Assembly: GCA_013400115.1 (NCBI GenBank)
Contig: VXBP01000347.1
Location: forward strand, 206,899 to 270,898
Source of the DNA: Rhinopomastus cyanomelas
Taxonomy: Eukaryota > Chordata > Aves > Bucerotiformes > Rhinopomastidae
Length of the DNA: 64,000 nucleotides
Reading direction: 5' to 3'
Below are positions 25,504 to 38,600 of this stretch, piece by piece. The notes beneath the pieces were generated by a model. The model was not told the origin of the DNA. It saw only the letters and a list, made by a program, of their open reading frames with translations, and did not search any database. The translations under genes were made by a program, and so were the position numbers. How positions within the stretch are numbered: position 1 is the first letter of the stretch; each line of letters opens with the position of its first letter.

Positions 25504-25690
25504 GGTTCCACGTGCCTCCCGCCGCGCCTGCGCACGCGGCGCCTTCCGGGGCACGTCGGGCACGTCCGGGGCGCGCGGCGGGGCCCCGCCCCGTAGGGAG
25601 CGCATGGCCGGGGGCTTGCGGTAGGGTGCTGGCCGGCCGAGCTTGTTCCGGGCCTGGAGGCTGCGTCCGCCTCTGACTTCGCGCTCAGGG
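25060..25690 (-). promoter_or_regulatory. RSL1D1: CpG-island promoter of RSL1D1 with E-box and NRF1-like site
   Basis: CpG-rich block over exons 1-2. A canonical CACGTG E-box lies at 25509-25514, only six bases before the start codon, probably inside the 5'UTR or at the start site. A near-consensus NRF1 motif (tgcgcacgcgg) is at 25529-25539 and an ETS-like CCGGAAGG at about 25543-25550. An E-box of this kind fits MYC control of a nucleolar gene, but that is inference. Confidence 0.65.
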
Positions 25691-25904
25691 GCTGGTGGTC
25701 ATCGTGCCGGTCCCCGGGTGCTTCCCAGCAGAGGTCTCCCGAGGCAGTTACTTCCCGGCCCGGGTTGTCACAAGGGGCTGCACCTTCCCGAGTGCAGGCT
25801 GACGTTTGCCTTGGTTTGAGTATGGGAAGGTTTGCATTGCCGGAGCCCTCCAGCCTAGCTGGGCTTCCGTGTGCCTGAGCCTTGCCCGCAGTGGCGTTGA
25901 CTGG

Positions 25905-26125
25905 TGTCCGAGTTTGATGTGCGACCACTCTTCAGGCCACCGACAGATACTAAATAGGACATCTCCCAGGATAAATCACAGCGGTAGTGGATTCCTGGGG
26001 TCATGGGTTTGAACCCCATGCGGGACATCTTGAGACAGTACTGTAGGCTTACCCTGCTCCAGCAGGGGGGTTGGACTTCGATCTTTCGAGGTCCCTTCCA
26101 ACCTGTAACATTCTGTGATTCCATT
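25905..26125 (+). repeat. SINE-like element: tRNA-type B box joined to a CR1 tail
   Basis: A pol III B-box-like core (gggtttgaaccccatgcggg, about 26007-26026) is followed by a CR1 3' end (ttggacttcgatctttcgag, ending ttctgtgattcc). A tRNA-derived head on a CR1 tail is the structure of avian tRNA-CR1 SINEs such as TguSINE1. I see no clear A box, so the head may be decayed. Left boundary is approximate. Confidence 0.5.
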
Positions 26126-26529
26126 TGTCATTGGCAAAGTACAATTCGGGGAATATTTGCTTTTCTCCAGTGACTGGGAACCCTCTCTCAATTTTCTTTC
26201 AGTGATGACAGAGGCTTGTTCCAACTTCAGCCACCTCTTAGCATCCTTGACTCTGTCCCAGCTGGACCCAAGAATCACTTGTCCCACTCAGTGACAATCC
26301 TACTGGCTTTTCTTGCTGCTACAGCAGCTCTTTTTGTTGCCCTTGTCATCTGCGCCCATTTCAGATGTAGGTCAGCTTTTAATCCAAAATAATCTCCACT
26401 ACATTCCTGAACAGTGTTTCTAGATTACTTCTCTGTAGCCTATCCCCAATTTTACATCTTACTGCATGGGAGGGCAGTCATGATTGCCCTCCTGATTAGC
26501 TAAGCCCGATTCCTGATTTAATTACTTCC

Positions 26530-26706
26530 CAGGTTGCCCAGGCAGGCTGTGGATGCCCCCTCCCTGGAAGTATTCAAGGCCAGGTTGGAAGGGGCTCTGG
26601 GCAACCTGGTCTAATGAGAAGTGCCTGTACCCATGGCACAGAGGTTGGGACTAGATGAACTAGATGAAGTCCTTTCCAACCTAAGCCATTCTCTAAGTCT
26701 GTGACA
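26530..26706 (+). repeat. CR1 LINE 3' end, divergent
   Basis: Sense CR1-like 3' end (tcaaggccaggttggaaggg, then gaagtcctttccaacctaag) of a subfamily unlike most copies here. Confidence 0.75.
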
Positions 26707-28309
26707 TCAACCTCTCTTGAAGTCTGGGCACTGTACTGTGCTGCAGTATCTTCCTTACACTCCTTTCAACATCTTCACTATTTCTGGGTCACTACAGTTG
26801 ACTATCAAACCATTTCTTCCTTATGAGTGACTAGTCAAGGTAGAACTACTGAATCTCTATTTCAGTTTAGAAATGCATTGAGCAACTACATGGAAGTAGG
26901 TTAATTGTTAAGTAGTTAATTATTCCATTCAGTTCCATTCTGGCTAAGTGCATTGTTTTGAGATCAGCTCTATCCTGGAACGATTTTGACCTCATTCTCA
27001 CACTGCTGTGTGTACCCTGACAGCTTTGGGCTGTCAGCATTCAGCACAGGTACGTAGCTACCTGGATAGTGCCGTTCTGCACAACCAGGGGTTAAATACA
27101 CATGGCATTAGGACTGTTGTCATCTGCTGTTCTCTTGGATTTTTTCCTTGCTCTCTGCCTTTCTAGTTAGGATTTTTATTCCTTCTCATCAGCTGTGTTC
27201 CAGTAAAATGTGTTGCTCTGTCAGTGTGCCAGGACAAAGGAAAGAGATTATAATCCCCCAGTCTCTTGACAAGCCATTTTATGTAATGATTTGTGTTTTC
27301 ATTCTGCTGGTAGTGTTCATGGAAGGCATCCCCAGGCTTAGGAAAGAGCTGTCTGGTCATATACAGATATTGAAGAGTGAAAACAAACCCTGCAAGATGA
27401 AACGTTGGGTTTAGTGTGATTCATACAAGTGAGCAAAAGAAATAAAGCTGGCTCAGAAAAGCTATCCTTTGTTGCCACGTAGTCATCGGAAGTATTAATT
27501 AGAGAAATGACTGAAAGGCTAAGAACATGTGAGCTAGCCAAATAGGGCAGGCTCATTAAAATCTTTTCAGCACTGGTGGAGTTTACGCACATGGCACTGG
27601 CTGCAGGGTTTTGTAGCCCTGATGATTGTATTAGCCTTGCTGCAGTCTCTGCCTGGGCTTTGCATGCTTGAGTGTAGCCATGTTTAACAAAAACATCAAT
27701 GTGTTAAAACAGAAGAAGTCAGATGACTGGGACATCTGTCTGAAAATAAGGCAGGCTGAATGTGTAGGATGACTGAACGGCGTATTTGAAGCCTGCCTGT
27801 ACTGGGTCAGCGGAGCCTTAGCAGGATTCAACTAAAGGGACTATTACTAGGGACTCAAATTGACATTTTTCATATGTCAGTCTTGTCCAAGTATATTTTT
27901 CCATCAACATTTCTATCTACATTTTTTCTGCTGCATTTTGAGTCTGACAGGACTGAATTTTACTAGACTTTGCTTCAACTGACTTTGATCATTTTCTTTT
28001 GAGAGGTGTTTGAAGTGGCTAACAAGCTTCTTTTTGCAAGAGAGCTCTACCTCTGGGTTAGAAATGTTTCAGCTTAATACAGCACACAATTAATATAAAC
28101 TGTTTTTAGTTTACACAGTGCTTTTAACTTAGCAAGTCCACAAATTAGTAGCCACTCCTACAAGGGAACTGAGGTTCATTACTTTCACCAATGTTATTGC
28201 TGTGCACTAAATGCATTCTGCTGTAGCCCTCCGTTTCACTTCTCTGGTTAATGAAAAATGTATCTTTCCTTAAGCCTTTATGTCACACTAACTTAAGTGC
28301 TGAGATTCA
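26707..28309. other. Intergenic DNA, no gene recognised
   Basis: Unique AT-rich sequence downstream of the candidate exons at 28.8-29.7 kb. Two minus-strand open segments look mildly coding (27631-27753 after an acceptor-like ttattttcag; 27405-27592) but I could not connect them in phase to anything. Confidence 0.4.
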
Positions 28310-28565
28310 ACATGGAATCATTAGGGATTGGAAGGGACCTCAAAAGATCATCTAGTCCAACCCCCCTGCCGCAGCACCTAGGCCAAGTCACACAGGAACG
28401 CATCCAGGTGGGTCTTAAACATCTCCAGTGAAGGAGACTTCACAGCTGCCCTGGGCAGCCTGTTGCAGTGCTCTGTCACCCTCACTGGGAAGAAGTTCCT
28501 TCTCATGCAGAACCTCCTCTGTTCCAGCTGACAGCCACTGGCCCCCGTCCTATCACTAGGTCATA
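28310..28565 (-). repeat. CR1 LINE 3' fragment
   Basis: Reverse CR1 3' end (cattagggattggaagggac onward), ending at about tcctatcactaggtc. Confidence 0.9.
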
Positions 28566-28778
28566 ATTGCAAGCCGTTCTACCTCACTGAGGAGGATGTT
28601 TCCGTTTAGCCCTAATTTTGTACTTCTTTTCTTAGCAAAAAGAACGCACAGGTAGCTGTTGTTTCTGCTGCAAACAGGTCTTTGAGATTGAAGACTATTC
28701 CCTTAGTGCGCACCCCAAATGTTCCAGCCTCAGGCTCACGTTCTTCTAGACTGATGGCAGATATCACAGTGTACTCAC

Positions 28779-29697
28779 AAGAAACCCAGCACAGAGAATG
28801 TGTCCCATATGAAACAGATCTCGGAAGACAATCTCCCTGCTAGATCTAGAGTTCAAGCACTGGTTTTCTGCATGTTGTGCTCCTCTGCAGTTTGGGTGGT
28901 GTATTTTCTTTACCAAATCCTCCATAGGGTTTACAAAAACAACAGAGCAAGCAAGAGCCTTTAAGTTACTGAGCTCAGGAAGAAAATTGTCTGGAGCACA
29001 TTTCACCTGCTTTAACACCATCATTGAGACAGTCTGCATTAAGAACTGAAGAGCTGGACTAATACAGAATCAAATACTTGGGACACTGCAACAATTTTTG
29101 CCTTTGATAATATTCAGTAATAAACACAAACCCACACTTCTCATATTTAACATATTTTAATACACAGCCTGGTGCCACTGGTAGTCTAAAACAGAGGTTC
29201 CTCACTGAGCAATTTTCACTGGGCTTTTACGCTGCTGGAAGAATCCGTACAGGGGCATAAAACTCATGACCAGCAAATATACCCGTGGACAAACCTAGAA
29301 TCATAGAATCACTAGAGATTGGAAGGGACCCCGAAAGATCATCTAGTCCAATCCCCCTGAAACCTCCTTAAAGCAGCCATGTTTGTTACAACACTCTTAC
29401 ACCAGCATCCATAGCTTGTTGTTCCAGAACACAGCTTACTACCAGAGTAGTTGTTGCAGGAACGCATTTGTGCAGCTGTTCCCGATCATCTGTGAAGAAG
29501 ACCAGGGTAGCTGGAGTAGGCAGTTGATGGCCACGGTGGTCAACTGTGTGGCACACCCGTTCCTCTGTGTAACTTGCAGAAACAAGGAATCCTCTTCCTG
29601 TTGCAAAACAGTTAGTTGCACGCTGCGGTTGCTGGGTTTTCTCACACGTACCTGTCGTTACACGTGCCAAGGCTTTCAGTTCAAGGACACACAAGGT
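28779..29697 (-). CDS. Candidate unidentified gene: three phase-compatible exon-like segments
   Basis: I do not recognise this protein. On the minus strand three open segments carry usable splice sites and join in phase: 29697-29652 (46 nt, donor ACAG|gtacgt), 29597-29440 (158 nt, acceptor ttttgcaacag, donor GGTA|gtaagc) and 29033-28779 (255 nt, acceptor ttcttaatgcag, donor TCTT|gtgagt). Joined they read 153 residues without a stop, including RGFLVSASYTEERVCHTVDH, LPTPATLVFFTDDREQLHKC and NFLPELSNLKALACSVVFVN. No start or stop is included, so outer exons would be needed. The acceptor of the first segment (aaatgaaag) is weak. A CR1 tail (29297-29362) sits in one putative intron. The position is between the GSPT1 3' end and the RSL1D1 promoter, where I know of no gene in mammals. 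It may be a lineage gene, a decayed gene or chance. Confidence 0.3.
29297..29362 (-). repeat. Short CR1 3' end
   Basis: Reverse CR1 tail (tcatagaatcactagagatt) of about 65 bp. Confidence 0.88.
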
Positions 29698-30109
29698 CTT
29701 TCATTTATAGAACTGTAATTTGTTTTTACAAACTACACAACTGCTCTGCGTTTCAGCCAGGTCTGCACTAAAAACTCTGGCCAACAGGCAGGGAGAACAG
29801 GTGTGATCCGCATCAGCACCGCGCTGCGCAAACAGGCTGGTGTCAAAGCCATTACAGGGAAGCAAACTCCAGTCCCTCCTTTGTGCAGGGACAGGCTCAC
29901 AGCTTGGCTGCCGTGAGTCCCATCGGCACCAGGACTCTGGAGTTACACGGGCAGTGCTCCTAGGTTCCTGGAGCGTCAGTCTGACTTCCATCTATCATTT
30001 TTTGCCCCCCTCCCCAGCCATTTGCTTTCACTTTGCTGTTGCACAGCCCGTTTGTTCTTTCTTTGCGTTCCAATCGGCGTGCCAAGCTTTCACAAAAGGA
30101 ACTAAGCAA

Positions 30110-32656
30110 AACAGTTAATTTAAAAAAGTTTATTACATCAGTGAATCAGCAAGTAATATTTACTTCCAACAAAGCCACATTAGCGTCTCTCTTTAAAATC
30201 TACAGGTAGCTGTACTAAGATGGGACTAGAAAATGTAGAATGGAGATGAAATGAAGAGGGTGAGACGTAATCTGAGGATTATTCAATAACGTTCGTTCAG
30301 CTCTTCTACCCAAAGGGCAGCCCGTTTGCGTAGATTGAAGCCTCATGTTTTCACATCAGGACGCTTGTATTTTACACCCAAACCAAAACCTCCTCCAGTT
30401 CAGCGGTGTCTCTAAGTGCACAATGTAGATTCTGATAGTGAACTGGAAAAAATGGAGCCTCCCTTTGCAGGCCGGTGATGTTACCTGGATTTATGGACAT
30501 GGCAATCAGATGCACTAGATGTGATGAACAGTGGGAACGCTCAGACTTTCTATCTACTGGTATTTCAAACCTCCGCGTGGTTTTTCAGTTTAATAATAAA
30601 TACTCAGTCCAGCCTCCTTTAGCTTGCTCAAAACTGGAAGTCTGTACTGGAGCATCACGACACCTCGAGATGCACTGCAGTGCTTTAAAAAAAAAGTTTT
30701 AGAAGATCCAATAATTTTATGTAGGTGTCTCACTGTTAGTGCTCTCCAGACTTTGCAAATGCCAAATCCACGAGCTGACTTCAAGAAAGCAGTCAGATGT
30801 GCAGACATCTTAAGTCAATCCCAAACACCAACAAAACAGTAACTTTCCTTGGCTTTTCATTTCTTCATTAAAGATCCAAGGAACTGTGGGTTTTATTTTC
30901 TCGGTGAAGGGGGGAAAAATAAAGTTACTCCTAAACTGTGATTTACAACAAAAATAAAAGCCCAGAGATTTGCAGACATAATAAAATTTATTTAAATTCC
31001 ATGCATTACGGTAGCTACAAGTGTAGTCATATGAAACTGAAGGACAATAACTTCTTCTGTCCGTACAATGTAGCTGTAAGTGAAATGAATGGGAGTTCCA
31101 CAGTTACAAAGAAACAAACAAAACCCCAAAAATAAGAACCAAAAAAGGTAAACCTGGTTTGAGTTGTCTGTGAATTCAGATACAGTCACTAGACTGTAAA
31201 CTTTTGGGGGAGGAGATGGGCTCACCACAGTTGTACAACTGAAAACGTTTCGTCGAAGACATTTTGAAGAAGCTCTGAGGATAAGTTTTAATACTCACTA
31301 CTAACATCTGGGAAATGAAAAAAAACAATCCTGTAGACTTCATCCTAATTGTTAGAATCAGGACAGCAACTGTAGACAGTCCACTTGGAAAGTGCAGCTG
31401 AACAGGGGTTTATTGTGCAGCTCCTTCCAGTTGTACTGAGTGAGCTTTAGCGTGAAGCAGTTCTGCTTTCATTTCTCAAGGAAGATGTCCCTGGCCCTCA
31501 TGAGCTCACGGTGCTTTTTGATATGCAAAAATTTACAGACAGTGATTGGTTCTGACCCTCCCATATTTCAGAATGTGCAAACTCTTAGGGATTTAAATAG
31601 TCTTTCTTCCTCTCAGTTCAGACTGATCTTTAAAACAACAAGGATTATCCAGCCCTCCAAATCAAAGACAGAGTGAACCGAGTCACTTACGTAACTGGCA
31701 CTTTTTAATTGGCCCAGTTCTCCCACAAACACAGCTCTTATAAATACTAAATAGGCACTACTGCCATAAATTCTCTGAAGTTTTGCAAGTTTCTTAATTT
31801 TTACCGGTTGTTAGCATTTTCTGCAGTTAATTTAATAATGCTGAGTTTTTATAAGGACACAGCACGTCGCTCTAGCCTTCAACATTGACTTACTGTGCCT
31901 AGTAACGAAGTTAAGTCAACCTAAATTTGCTGAAGGTATTAACAAACGTAAAGCTCATGAAGGTGCCACATTTGCATGAATGTTTTTCACTTGAAGAACG
32001 TATTCAAAGGGAAGGGGCAAAACTAGTTACTTGAATACAAACTTGGTCGAGTGCCCAATTGCCTCATTTAAAACTGTGTGTGCAGGGAGGCTAAGGAGTT
32101 TAGAAAAGCCCAAGTAGCCAAATACCTCGGCTACCGGGAAGTTAAAAAGCTAATGCAACTGCGTTACATCTGGATAAAAAACATTATTCAAAAGCAATTC
32201 AAATACCGAAAAGATTTCAAATCGAATAGTTTATTAACATGGTAGTCATCTTTGTAACACGTGCACACACACTCGCACACTCTGAATGAACTGCCTGGAA
32301 AAAAGAGGTCTTTTGAGATATGCTGGGGGAAATTAAACATTAAAAATCCTTTAGGTTTGCATCATCGTAGGCAATTATGTCCACATCACTTACAAAGCTA
32401 TTGCCAAATCTTTCCGAGGAAGCAGAATTTGGGAGAAAAGAAAAACCAAAAACGTTTTGGGAGAATTCAACAGTGGCATAGCAGAGCTCTCAATATGAGA
32501 AAGCTGACATAATGTGGACCTTCGCTGTGGAATTCGTCTTTGCAAAATATGGGGAGAAGTTTATCAATGGGCTGAAAATAAGAAGGCGGTGTGAAGTAGG
32601 CTTCTGCAGAGTCGATTTTCCTCACAGTATTGTGCGGGGGTCATTGAGAAAAACGC
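30110..32656 (-). other. GSPT1: Probable 3'UTR of GSPT1
   Basis: About 2.5 kb after the GSPT1 stop with no CR1 insertion, in contrast to the surrounding DNA, and ending at a canonical AATAAA at 30134-30129. Repeat-free AT-rich sequence of this length fits a long 3'UTR, as mammalian GSPT1 has. Further AATAAA-type signals (near 30983, 31414, 32230) could give shorter forms. Confidence 0.5.
30129..30134 (-). terminator. GSPT1: Candidate distal polyadenylation signal of GSPT1
   Basis: AATAAA on the minus strand in the context gtaataaac, at the far end of the repeat-free stretch after the GSPT1 stop. Choice among several signals is not settled. Confidence 0.4.
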
Positions 32657-35600
32657 TTAGTCCTTCTCCGGAACCAGTTTCAGAACTTTTCCAATTGCAA
32701 TGGTCTTACCTAAACCAAGGAGATAAACACAAGTCACGTACGTTGGGAACAGGAGGCTCTCAGAACATTACTGTCCACTCATCTAAGGAGAAGGCAAGGC
32801 AGAACCCATCTATCACATCTGTTCACTGCTTTTAAAAGATCATTTGTTTGATTCGCGTCCCACCAATCTATTTGTACCAGCATGAGCGTGAGGGAGAGCC
32901 CAACGCACAACCCCTCTTTCCAACTCTTCATTCCTAGCGAGAACCATGCACAGTGACAACTCGCTTAGAGTTGCTCTGCCATTGTCACCAGGACTGTACT
33001 TTCAGTAGGTACTAGCAGTTTACTACCTCACTGCCGCGCGTGATCTCCAACTGTATCTTTGCAGTGGTCAGTAACTGTTGCCCGAGCAGTCTTACCCTCA
33101 TCTCTTAAGGTGAAGCGACCCATCTGAGGGAAATCTTTGAATGTCTCAAGGCAGATAGTTCCCGCTGTCCGTAAACGGGCAATGCATACTTGATCTTGTT
33201 TCACAAAACGGGGCCGCGTCTTGCTTTTTTCTCCTGTTTTCTTGTCTACCAAGCAGATTAAGGCCTTTATGAAGAAAAAAAAATAGCCATGAGCACTAAA
33301 ACAGAAACAAAATGGTCTAAGAAGGAAAGGAAGAAAACAGTTCTAGACAAAATACATTAAAAAAAAATCCCTATGACTTGAGTCTCCTTCACTGGAGATG
33401 TTTAAGACCCACCTGTGCTGTGTGACTTGGTCGAGGTGATCCTGCCGTGGCAGGGGGATTGGACTGGATGATCTTTGGAGGGCCCTTCCAATCCCTAATG
33501 ATTCTGACTTGCTGCCCAAGAGGCTCAATCATGACTTACCAATCCCTTGTGGAAGGCGTACGCTAGCACTTACAGCCATTTTTGGCCGAGTTGCGGTACT
33601 GACTAGAGCTTCCACTCAGGTCCGAAGCTTTGCTGCACTAGTTGCTCTACAGATGCACGTCACGCCAGAACGCCTCACCCCAACAAGCACAACTTGAAAG
33701 GACACTTACTGTTATCTCAACTTCTTCAATACAGGTGTGGATGTGCAGCACAGCATTATAACCTGGGCAGATAATGGATTTGTGCTCAATTATCACTATC
33801 TGCAAAACAATCAAAAATGAGCGCATTTTCCCTCATTTCAGTTGTAACAGAGCACAGAAAACCCAAATACAGAACTGGATTAAGAAGTGTCATTGAGCAA
33901 TACAGTAAGAAATGGGAATTGAAACATCACCAGATTTGGTGAAACAAGTAAAATACTTCAATGCTTTTTACCCACCTGTACCCCAATCATTAAGCACTGG
34001 TTACTCTACCTGGGCATCAAACATGCGTCCGGAATGACACAGGTTGTTGAGATCACAGAGAATAAATCCTGGAAGGATCTCTTCCTCTTCAATTCCCTTC
34101 AGTCTGATCTTTAGATTTTCACCTGGGGCTACTGAATCGGTTTCTACATCATCAGAAAGGATTCCAAGAACTTCCACGTTGTGCTTCAAGAAAGCAGAAG
34201 AGCAGTTTTCTATTGTGAATGATTTAGCCTGACAAGAAACCACTTTAACTGAGCAGGATTTCAAGAAATAACCCCGTTACATTGAAAATTTGATTCTGCT
34301 TGGCTGTGCAAGCCTCACAACTTTAAAGCCAGACTATTGTTTAGACTTGCTATGTTCCAAACATAATAGTCAGAATATTAATGCCATCCAGGAAACGTCA
34401 GAGTCCCAAAATTCTGCACATGTGCATTAATGGATGCCCTCCAGGCATCCCAGGACACAGCTATTTGGATATGTGCATTATATATGTACAGAAAATACAT
34501 AATAATTGGTACCCAAAGACCCAGATGTATTTCCTAATGGTCCTGTATGGTGTAAACACTCTTCTGATTTTTGATTCTTGACACAGTAATGGAAACCAGG
34601 CTCTGAAGGCTGAGGAAGCTGGGGCTGTGTAGTCTGCAGAAGAGAATGCTGAGAGGGGATCTTATCAGTCTCTAGAAGTATCTGAAGGGCAGGTGCCAAG
34701 AAGAAGGGATCAATGTCTTTTCAGCGGTGCCACGTGACAGGACGAGGGGCAGTGGGTACAAGTGAGAGCACACAGGAAGTTCCACCTCAACATCACAAAA
34801 CATTTCTTTACTGCAAGGGTGACGGGAGCACTGGAACAGGCTGCCCTGAGAGACTGTGGAATTGCCTTCTCTGGAGGCTTTCAAAACTTGCCTGGACACA
34901 GCCCTGTGTGGCCTGTCCCAGGTGATCCTGCTTTTCATGAGGGTGTTGGAATAAATGGCCCCCATTTCCAGTAAGCTGTAGATTCTCACAATACTTGGAG
35001 TAATGAGACGTTTCCTCTGCTTATAGGACCAGAAGTGTCAGCCCAAATTAAGATTGACATGACAGACAAGCCCTCTTTTTAGTACCCAATGGAAACAAAC
35101 ACTACCATTAGCTGGGCACACTGTTCTCATCCACTGCCTCGCTCTGGCTATGCTTTCACATCCCTCATTTTGAATGTTTTTATGTTTTTTTAGAGTAGTA
35201 ACATCTGAGGCTGAGAAACTACACCATACCTTGTTTGGCATCATCACAAGCTGCTGTCCTTTGCAAATAGAGCCTGACTCCAGCTTCCCGAGGACCACAG
35301 TGCCCATATCCTTCACAAAAAGAAATTGAAAAAATGGAAAAAAATGCTAAAGAGTCTGTCCTACTATAAACCTAAGTGCAACCATGCAATCCTACAAAGT
35401 TACTTAGCACTGCTTCACTGTTTTGGAAACTTCTCCTTTAAGGCTGCAGAGCTGAAGTCTCCAATGATGCCCAAATTATTCCCCTCCCCACCTCTACTTT
35501 ACAGTCAGAAACACAGACGCATAAAGCAGCCAAAGTTTAAAGTACAGTAAATAGTCTACTCACTGCTCTCTGAAAACAGCCCACTTACACTCCCAACCCT

Positions 35601-38600
35601 ATTATTTTAATTTGTACCTTGTATTTATCCACAATTGGCAGCCTGATCGGTCCATCCACTGAACGGTTGAAGTTTGGCAAATTATCCAGGTACGGAATAA
35701 ACGGTAACCCGCTGCAAGAGCAAAAGCAATCTCTTCAATTTTGGGAGCACCCTGCCATTTAAAAATTACTCAGCGTGGGTACGTGCAGCCCCACGCAGAG
35801 AGCGGTTCTCACTGTTATCATTAAACGCAGAGGCCTCCAAGACAATTCCATCTATCGTAGCATCCCGTCACTAGTGTGCACCTTACCCCAGCCAACATGT
35901 TAATACCCAGCAAGTGCATCCCGTTGTCATATTTTAAACCAATTACCCCTTTAAGGATCTTGCTAGATGTATAAAGTGTTCTAAAGTACAAAACCATAAG
36001 ATAAAGGCAAACATCATTTTCATCAGTATGTTTTAACTGCCACTGTAAGCAGCACAGTGAGAGACGTGGCTCATCACCGCTACCACCACAGCTCCAAGCA
36101 AAGCGTTGACATTCAGCTGTTACTCACTCTTGTAATATGTCAGCTGCAGCACCACTGGAAATTTCAAGGGCTAGGGTGGTACTCAGAACCAAAGAATCCT
36201 GCTAATGCTATGACAGCGTCTGCTAACTCCAGCATCCCACAGTTAGCAAGGGACTTCACGTGGCTCACTGCACGTGGTTCTGGGTGGCCTGCCTGTACTA
36301 CCTCCAGGAAAGAGCTGCCATAGACTGTGCTTCTTACTAGCCCCACCGTAGCATCTCCTTGCCCTGAAGTACAGCCAACAGCAAAGCTGTTCAATTTCAG
36401 ATACGTACGTATACCAAGGACAGTATTCTGACTGTTCTTTAAGGTTTGCTCCAGTCAGTCCTGAGCAGGGCATGAAATGAATATCCTTTTTGGGGTTGAA
36501 ACCCACTTTCTTCAAAAATGGCACCAGTTTCTCTTTACATTCTTCGTATCTGATAAAACAACAAACACGATAAGCTTTGACTATTCCAGCATGACTTAAC
36601 GCTGCACTTAGAACACACCTCACAGACACACTTCACTCTGATCACCTTAATTACTCTGTGAGCAGCAAGCAAACCTCCTAAGGCTTAGTTGCCTTTCCAC
36701 ATCTCCCCAGTCTTCCAGCACAACCTGGAATAGTCTGTCACCCCTCACTTCTCTGCTCCACAGAGCACCAGGTTTTCTCCACGTAGCTCAACGCCTGGGC
36801 TGGGGATGCAGATGTGCTACGTCGGCTTTTAAGCAAGAAATCCAGCCCAAGACAGCAGGTCAGAACAAGTCAAAAGCCACTGAGGTCTGCTGCAGGCCTT
36901 CTCTTTAGTGGTGGCTTTCTCTCTTCCAATCTCCTACATAATTTATCTGTGTTTATATATAAAACACACAAATTACATCTAATGTGATTTATTTCTATTG
37001 CACTTCTTCCCCTTGGCTTCAGCTGAATTCAGTAATGTCAGAAGGCTGAGGCAGGACCTTGTTCTGCTGCCTTACAAAGCTGATGTTGTAAGGAGCACAG
37101 TCCCTCAGAGCTTCCATAAAAGCTTCCACGACTCTTGACAGCACAGCAAACTCTTTAGCAAGTCTTCCTCTCACACTGTCACTTCAAGAAGTGTTTCTAG
37201 AGAAGAGCTAAGTGACACTTTTTAGCATTTGGCTTAAAGGGATTAGAAGAAAGATGTGACAGGAAAAAACTCTTTAGGGATTATTTTCGTTCAGTACTTT
37301 TAATGAGTGGTTGCAAAGAAAAACCCTACGCTCACCTTTCGTTACTCCAGTTTACGGTTGGATCATCCATTTTATTAATAAGAACTATTAAGTGTTTTAC
37401 ACCTGCTGTTTTTGCTAGCATGGCGTGTTCTCTGGTTTGTCCACCTTTCTCAAATCCAGTTTCAAACTCTCCTTTTCTTGCAGAAATAACCTAGTGAGAA
37501 ATAAAAACATTTTATTAGAAGTTCTACAGTCTTTGACAGAGCAACCAACGATGTGTATCAGTGTCTTCCTCACAAATACCCGTTAAAGTTAAAAGCTTTC
37601 AAAATCCACTGGTGTATCCTCAGCATTACCCAAGAGTTTCTGATATAAAAGTCACATGTAGCTGTGGACAATTTCATGAAACTGTTGAATTGCTCCAAAA
37701 CCCAGTCAACTCGGTAAACTTAAGATTTACGACTTGTGTCCACTTCAACTAATGGAAAGAGCAGACAAGCAAATAAAAACTGGAGCCAGTAAGCTTAGCA
37801 CCACGTCCAAAAGAAAAGAATCCCATCTGTCCTTACCAGCACAGCCAGATCAGCTTGGGAAGCCCCACCGATCATATTTGGAACAAAGCTCTTGTGTCCA
37901 GGAGCATCTAGAATCGTGAAGTGTTTCTTCTCCGTTTCAAAATAGGCACGACCCACTTCTACTGTTTTACCTTTGTCTCGTTCTTCTTGGTTTGTGTCTA
38001 AGGCCCATGAAAGGTACCTAAGAAAAGAACCAAACCAAACACAAACCCTCATTCTGTTTTTCTATTGAATTGCACACGATGCTTTGTGTAGGATTTGTTC
38101 ATCACAAAGTGTCTTCTTGTTTCCCCGCTCAACTGTTCTAACCAGCTCCACTTACTGAGCATTTCCAAGACCAAGAGTGACTTCTTATTGGGTGTTTTGT
38201 GCTTCGAGTGAGCTGCAGCACCCAGTGCTCTCTCTCCCTCACTTACCCAGAAGGCTAGAAACTGAAAATTGGTTTTTAGAATTGTGTTTCTCCAGGTATG
38301 ATTTAGACTCCAATACTTGAAGCTCTTGAAGTACTCTTGAAGTACTTTAATAGTCCTACACTAGACTACTTTAAGCTTTCCCTTGGCTTGAAAACCATCT
38401 CGGGAGCAAATACGAATCAATTTCTATTTCTCAGCATAACTAAGTGCAAAGGAGTCCTGACTGGCACTCATTCACACATGTGAACAAAGGGTGCACACGC
38501 GCAAAACTTCTCAAGAGAAGCTGCCTACGAAACAGACGCCACTTTTATTCACTCTGTCCGTGACACTTCGCTCGCATCACTGTTGTCCCCTCTCAGTTAC

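Noticed and set aside
26000..26035. Possible functional tRNA gene
   Set aside because: Only a B-box-like core is present; no cloverleaf or convincing A box, and it runs into a CR1 tail.
27163..27831. Minus-strand open segments considered as further exons of the 28.8-29.7 kb candidate
   Set aside because: No combination of splice sites and phase linked them convincingly.
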